Source: JAFMKE01 sp047621945
Lineage (GTDB): Bacteria > Bacteroidota > Bacteroidia > Chitinophagales > UBA8649
Assembly (NCBI GenBank): GCA_047621945.1
Contig: JBLHMK010000109.1
Span: 1 to 8,166, forward strand
Direction of reading: 5' to 3'
Length of the DNA: 8,166 nucleotides
In this document: positions 5,024 through 8,166 of the stretch, piece by piece
Layout of the letters: every line of letters starts with the position of its first letter
Position numbering within the stretch: position 1 is the first letter of the stretch
Program-made: the position numbers and the translations under genes
The notes under the pieces: generated by a model
What the model saw: the letters and a program-made list of their open reading frames with translations, nothing else
Databases searched by the model: none
What the model was told of the DNA's origin: nothing

Positions 5024-7279
5024 TTATAATTTCACAAGTTTTCGCTTTACACAAACATCTCCCTCAACTATACTTATGAAATAGACCCCTTTTGGGTAGC
5101 TAGTTAAGTTGATAATCACTTGTTTTTCCGCAGAACGATAACTGTGTAAAAGAGCACCATTCATATCAACTATATTGAGGGCCCTTTCATTTATTGAATA
5201 ATCTTGAAATGCGATTGTTGCGATGTCCTTTGCCGGGTTTGGATATATTTGAACCTTGAACGCTTCGTTTAATTCTAAAATTGAAACCGTAGAGTCTATT
5301 GGGATTACGGTAGTATCAATAGGAGTGACAACCGTGTCCACAGGCTCAGGCTCCACATATATACAATTTCCTGGCATATTATCATCCATCCAAACAACTC
5401 TGTCTTCAATCCAATTCTTTAGATAAGTAATTTCATTTTCATAGCTTACCCCAACATAGTTATTCGGCCAAACATAGCTGTCTAGAATTGACCATTTCAT
5501 GAAATTCCTTTCTTGTGATTCATCAAGTTGCACCACTAAACTATCAATACTTAAAAATATAGAATCTGTGTGCATCTGATGAACTCGTAAACTATCCCAT
5601 CGGCATTTCAACTCGTTGATATATGTGGTATCTGTTTTAAGCTTATTCCACCAAAATGGTATGGTATAGGTGTCGGAACAATTTTGATTAAAGTCTGAAC
5701 CCCATCCAGTAGTTAAGGATCCTTGACAGTAATCTGCATTTCCAAACGCCAAATTGAAATCCCATAATGGTCCAAGGCTCAATTTACCGCCTTTACTGTC
5801 CTTGTCTTTATAAAAGTAAGTGCTCAATCTGAAGCCATCAACATTCCTAGTAACTTCATTCAAAATGAAAAAATCAATGAATGAGCTCACGTCTATGAAA
5901 TTTCTATACCCCAATAAACTATCTGTGAAATCAGGTCCATTCAAGGAATTTTCAAAAGCTGTAACATAATTTTCAATGTATGCAGACTGTACTGGAAGCT
6001 CTTTATTTTCTTTAGGATAATGAAGCTTGAAATTGATATTTGCATTAGTTGTAAAAGGGGGTAGGATAGGAGAGTCCCAATTGAATCCGAAACCGTTTGT
6101 TGATTTATCAATTTTCAAAATGTATCCGCCTGTTAGATCATCTCCAATGGTATCATTTACTGTAAGTTTTGCAATGTCTACTCTGTTGTCATCCCTTTTA
6201 ACCTTTTCAGTAAATACATAAACACCCTGATATTCATTGTTGATCAGCAACTCACACAATTGCGTTCTAGGAGCATATCTATCCAATGACTCGCCTAATT
6301 GATAGGTCAGTACGTTTCTAATTAATGATTTATCAGAATATGGAGCATACAATACCCAGTCATTTTCAATGGGCATATCCAATATTGAAACATTATTGTT
6401 TTCACCTAGAGCATCTTGTGTTTCTAAACTGAATGATTTTTTAGGAAATCCTTGGGAAGATGAACCTCTATACTCGATGCTAATTTTACCATTATAATTA
6501 TTAAACGGATCTGAAGTATAGTTTCTGGATGTACCTCCATTGTAAATTACCCCCAAGTCCGCAACTATTCTGGTGTTGTCTAAAATATTTTGACCATTAG
6601 TGTTAATATTAACGATGGGAAGGTTTGAAGAGTTAAACACAAACATGGAGAACCAACTTGGGTTAGGGGAGTAATCCATAGAGGGGTCATTAATCCCTAG
6701 AGAGAAAAATGCTCGTGCTGTTAAATCTGAGGAGCTAGAACTTTCGTTATGCACTTGAATAGATAATACATTATTTCCTGGGAGAATAGTATTTTTAAAT
6801 GTGCTGATATCTAGTACATACTGATTAGGATTGCCACCTTGATACATTTGTGCTTCATGCAATGAGCTAGAAGCTTGGTTAAAGCTTGGATGGTCTCCAA
6901 CTACACCAACATTCGCTCTTGCAATTTCAACATTATTTAGATAGGCCACAAATGCGTCGTCGTAATCTATATTTAAGACAGCCATACTCAACTTTGAGGT
7001 GTCGGTAATGTTAAAGCTCTTTCTAAGATATAGGGAAATGGTACTTGCAATGATTGTATTATCGTCCCCGTCTCCATAACCTATTCCACCTTGACCAGTA
7101 TTCCAGCTAGAATCATCAAAATTTTGTTTTCTCCAATTAGTATCAGGCTCAAAGTTGGGTGTTAGATATTTCCAATTATCATTGTCGAATATGACCGTTT
7201 CCCAATGATCTACATTTTGAGAGAATAAAGAGCTTAAGCTGAAGAATATAAGAACAATAAGAAGGGTAATCTTATTCAT
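5024..7279 (-). CDS. Secreted CotH-kinase-family protein with T9SS sorting domain
   Basis: The ATG at 7279 gives 751 residues and places a classic signal peptide at the N-terminus (MNKITLLIVLIFFSLSSLFSQ, residues 1-~21). The frame also opens 14 codons upstream at a GTG, but that would bury the signal peptide. Residues ~22-200 are a beta-rich, probably carbohydrate- or lectin-like region (GIGYGDGDD near 65-73; LNIDYDDAFVAYLN near 102-115). Residues ~256-621 match the CotH kinase family: YRGSSSQGFPKKSFSLE (270-286), WVLYAPYSDKSLIRN (308-322), GVYVFTEKVKRD (352-363) and LGPLWDFNLAFGN (502-514). A Pro/Thr/Asp linker (~642-666) with repeated V-x-P-I-D-[ST] units follows. The C-terminus (~677-751, YPNPAKD then GVYFISI and KRKLVKL) is a type A T9SS sorting domain. 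The protein should be exported and attached to or released from the cell surface. CotH proteins phosphorylate spore-coat proteins in Bacillus; the target here is unknown. Confidence 0.88.
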   Translation of the reverse strand: MNKITLLIVLIFFSLSSLFSQNVDHWETVIFDNDNWKYLTPNFEPDTNWRKQNFDDSSWNTGQGGIGYGDGDDNTIIASTISLYLRKSFNITDTSKLSMAVLNIDYDDAFVAYLNNVEIARANVGVVGDHPSFNQASSSLHEAQMYQGGNPNQYVLDISTFKNTILPGNNVLSIQVHNESSSSSDLTARAFFSLGINDPSMDYSPNPSWFSMFVFNSSNLPIVNINTNGQNILDNTRIVADLGVIYNGGTSRNYTSDPFNNYNGKISIEYRGSSSQGFPKKSFSLETQDALGENNNVSILDMPIENDWVLYAPYSDKSLIRNVLTYQLGESLDRYAPRTQLCELLINNEYQGVYVFTEKVKRDDNRVDIAKLTVNDTIGDDLTGGYILKIDKSTNGFGFNWDSPILPPFTTNANINFKLHYPKENKELPVQSAYIENYVTAFENSLNGPDFTDSLLGYRNFIDVSSFIDFFILNEVTRNVDGFRLSTYFYKDKDSKGGKLSLGPLWDFNLAFGNADYCQGSLTTGWGSDFNQNCSDTYTIPFWWNKLKTDTTYINELKCRWDSLRVHQMHTDSIFLSIDSLVVQLDESQERNFMKWSILDSYVWPNNYVGVSYENEITYLKNWIEDRVVWMDDNMPGNCIYVEPEPVDTVVTPIDTTVIPIDSTVSILELNEAFKVQIYPNPAKDIATIAFQDYSINERALNIVDMNGALLHSYRSAEKQVIINLTSYPKGVYFISIVEGDVCVKRKLVKL

Positions 7280-7338
7280 ATGGTGAATATACTGAAAAAG
7301 TATCTTGAATAACATTTCCACTTCTTACTGACTTAATC

Positions 7339-7355
7339 AAAAAACTCGGAGCGAG
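7339..7355 (-). terminator. Weak terminator-like hairpin after katG
   Basis: In the gap between katG and the CotH-family gene the minus strand has CTCG-CTC-CGAG (7355-7345) followed by six T residues (7344-7339). The stem is only 4 bp, so it is short for an intrinsic terminator, but position and T-run fit the end of the katG transcript. The CotH-family gene would then need its own promoter; I found only a one-mismatch -7 box (TACTTTTT, 7302-7295) with no matching -33 element. Confidence 0.3.
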
Positions 7356-7391
7356 GCTAAGTTTTGATGTTTTGTTAAGTTTTAAGTATGC

Positions 7392-8166
7392 TTACTTTAA
7401 GTCAAAGCGATCTAAATTCATCACTTTGTTCCAAGCTTTTACGAAATCATTCACAAATTTCTCTTCGGTATCACTACTTGCATAAACTTCGGCTATTGCT
7501 CTTAACTCAGAGTTAGAACCAAAAATTAAGTCTGCTCTTGTAGCCGTATATTTTGCTTCATTCGTTTTCCTGTCCTTACCTTCAAACTCCATTTTGTCAG
7601 CAGATGTTGCCGTCCAAACCGTGTTCATGTTCAAAAGATTTACAAAGAAATCATTTGTTAATGTGCCAGGAGTCGCGGTGAATACACCATGATTGGATCC
7701 ATCAAAGTTCAAGTTAAGTGCGCGCATCCCCCCAACTAAGATCGTCATTTCAGGCGCAGTTAGTGTTAATAATTGTGCTTTGTCCACCAATAATTCTTCT
7801 GTAGAAAAGACATACTGTGCTTTTTGATAATTACAGAATCCATCGGCCATCGGTTCAAGTACGGCCATTCCTACTACGTCTGTTTGAGCTTGGCTTGCAT
7901 CAGCTCTGCCAGGAATAAATGGAACTTTCATGGCGAAACCCGCTTTTTTGATAGCTTCTTCCAAGGCGGCATTTCCTCCAAGAACAATCAAGTCGGCAAT
8001 GGAAACTTTTTTGCTTTCGGACTTCGCATTGAAATCAGCTTTAATTGTTTCATAGGCGACAAGTACCTTTTTAAGTTGTTTCGGGTTGTTACATTCCCAA
8101 TTTATTTGTGGTTCCAAACGGATACGGGCACCATTTGCTCCCCCTTTTCTATCGGATCCTCTATAA
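7392..8166 (-). CDS. katG: Catalase-peroxidase KatG, C-terminal part (5' end outside window)
   Basis: The frame is open to the right edge, so this is the last ~257 residues of a protein that is normally ~720-750 residues. The first visible residues read Y-R-G-S-D-R-K-G-G-A-N-G-A-R-I-R-L, the highly conserved KatG segment (RGSDKRGGANGARIRLAPQ in well-known members). Further KatG hallmarks are the DLIVLGG block, VPFIPGRADASQ, LTAPEMTILVGGMRALN and the terminal VMNLDRFDL. This is the C-terminal, non-heme half of the duplicated peroxidase fold, which supports the active site of the N-terminal half. KatG removes H2O2 in the cytoplasm. A TTG codon at 8117-8115 falls inside conserved KatG sequence and is not the start. 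I see no functional link to the oxidation cluster, although peroxide defence could help cells with uncoupled oxygenases. Promoter and N-terminus are outside the window. Confidence 0.95.
   Translation of the reverse strand, partial: YRGSDRKGGANGARIRLEPQINWECNNPKQLKKVLVAYETIKADFNAKSESKKVSIADLIVLGGNAALEEAIKKAGFAMKVPFIPGRADASQAQTDVVGMAVLEPMADGFCNYQKAQYVFSTEELLVDKAQLLTLTAPEMTILVGGMRALNLNFDGSNHGVFTATPGTLTNDFFVNLLNMNTVWTATSADKMEFEGKDRKTNEAKYTATRADLIFGSNSELRAIAEVYASSDTEEKFVNDFVKAWNKVMNLDRFDLK

Noticed and set aside
6027..6221. Plus-strand open frame of 64 codons
   Set aside because: It is antisense to the conserved CotH kinase domain and has no recognisable features.
7280..7321. Upstream GTG start for the CotH-family gene
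   Set aside because: It adds 14 residues before a well-formed signal peptide; the ATG at 7279 is the better start.
8115..8117. TTG as a start codon for the KatG frame
   Set aside because: Conserved KatG sequence continues upstream of it to the window edge, so the gene is truncated by the window, not started here.

Overview
The window reads as a chromosomal segment from an AT-rich member of the Bacteroidota, probably Flavobacteriales. Three things point there. The secreted CotH-type protein ends in a type IX secretion (T9SS) sorting domain, which is found in this phylum. Two intergenic regions carry -7 boxes of the Bacteroidota form TAnnTTTG. Recognisable Shine-Dalgarno sites are few. Every gene I can support lies on the minus strand, so transcription runs from high to low coordinates.

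The right part (about 4930-8166) holds unrelated genes. First is the C-terminal part of catalase-peroxidase KatG, cut by the window edge. After a short gap with a weak terminator-like hairpin comes a 751-residue exported CotH-kinase-family protein with an N-terminal signal peptide, an N-terminal beta-rich region, the CotH domain, a Pro/Thr-rich linker and a T9SS sorting tail.

The centre and left (138-4772) form a five-gene cluster that looks like one regulated oxidation pathway. In transcription order it contains: a TetR-family regulator; a 632-residue fusion of a membrane di-iron desaturase/hydroxylase domain with an FMN/NAD reductase and a [2Fe-2S] ferredoxin; an AlkB/XylM-type membrane di-iron monooxygenase; a small membrane protein that aligns with styrene-oxide isomerase (StyC) and keeps its heme-ligand His and active-site Asn and Tyr; and a small DUF2834-like membrane protein. 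An attractive reading is that a membrane monooxygenase makes an epoxide (or alcohol) from a hydrophobic alkene, the fused reductase supplies electrons, and the isomerase converts the epoxide to an aldehyde. The substrate cannot be read from the sequence, and to my knowledge this gene combination is not a characterised pathway.

Regulation is partly visible. The tetR leader holds a perfect 8-bp inverted repeat with a 6-bp spacer. A 23-bp element, 18/23 identical, occurs both in that leader and directly beside the -7 box of the fusion gene, as expected if TetR controls both its own gene and the pathway genes.

At the far left, the first 34 codons of a DnaQ/PolB-like 3'-5' exonuclease enter the window, preceded by a 20-bp AT-rich palindrome. 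I see no RNA genes, mobile elements, CRISPR arrays or origins.
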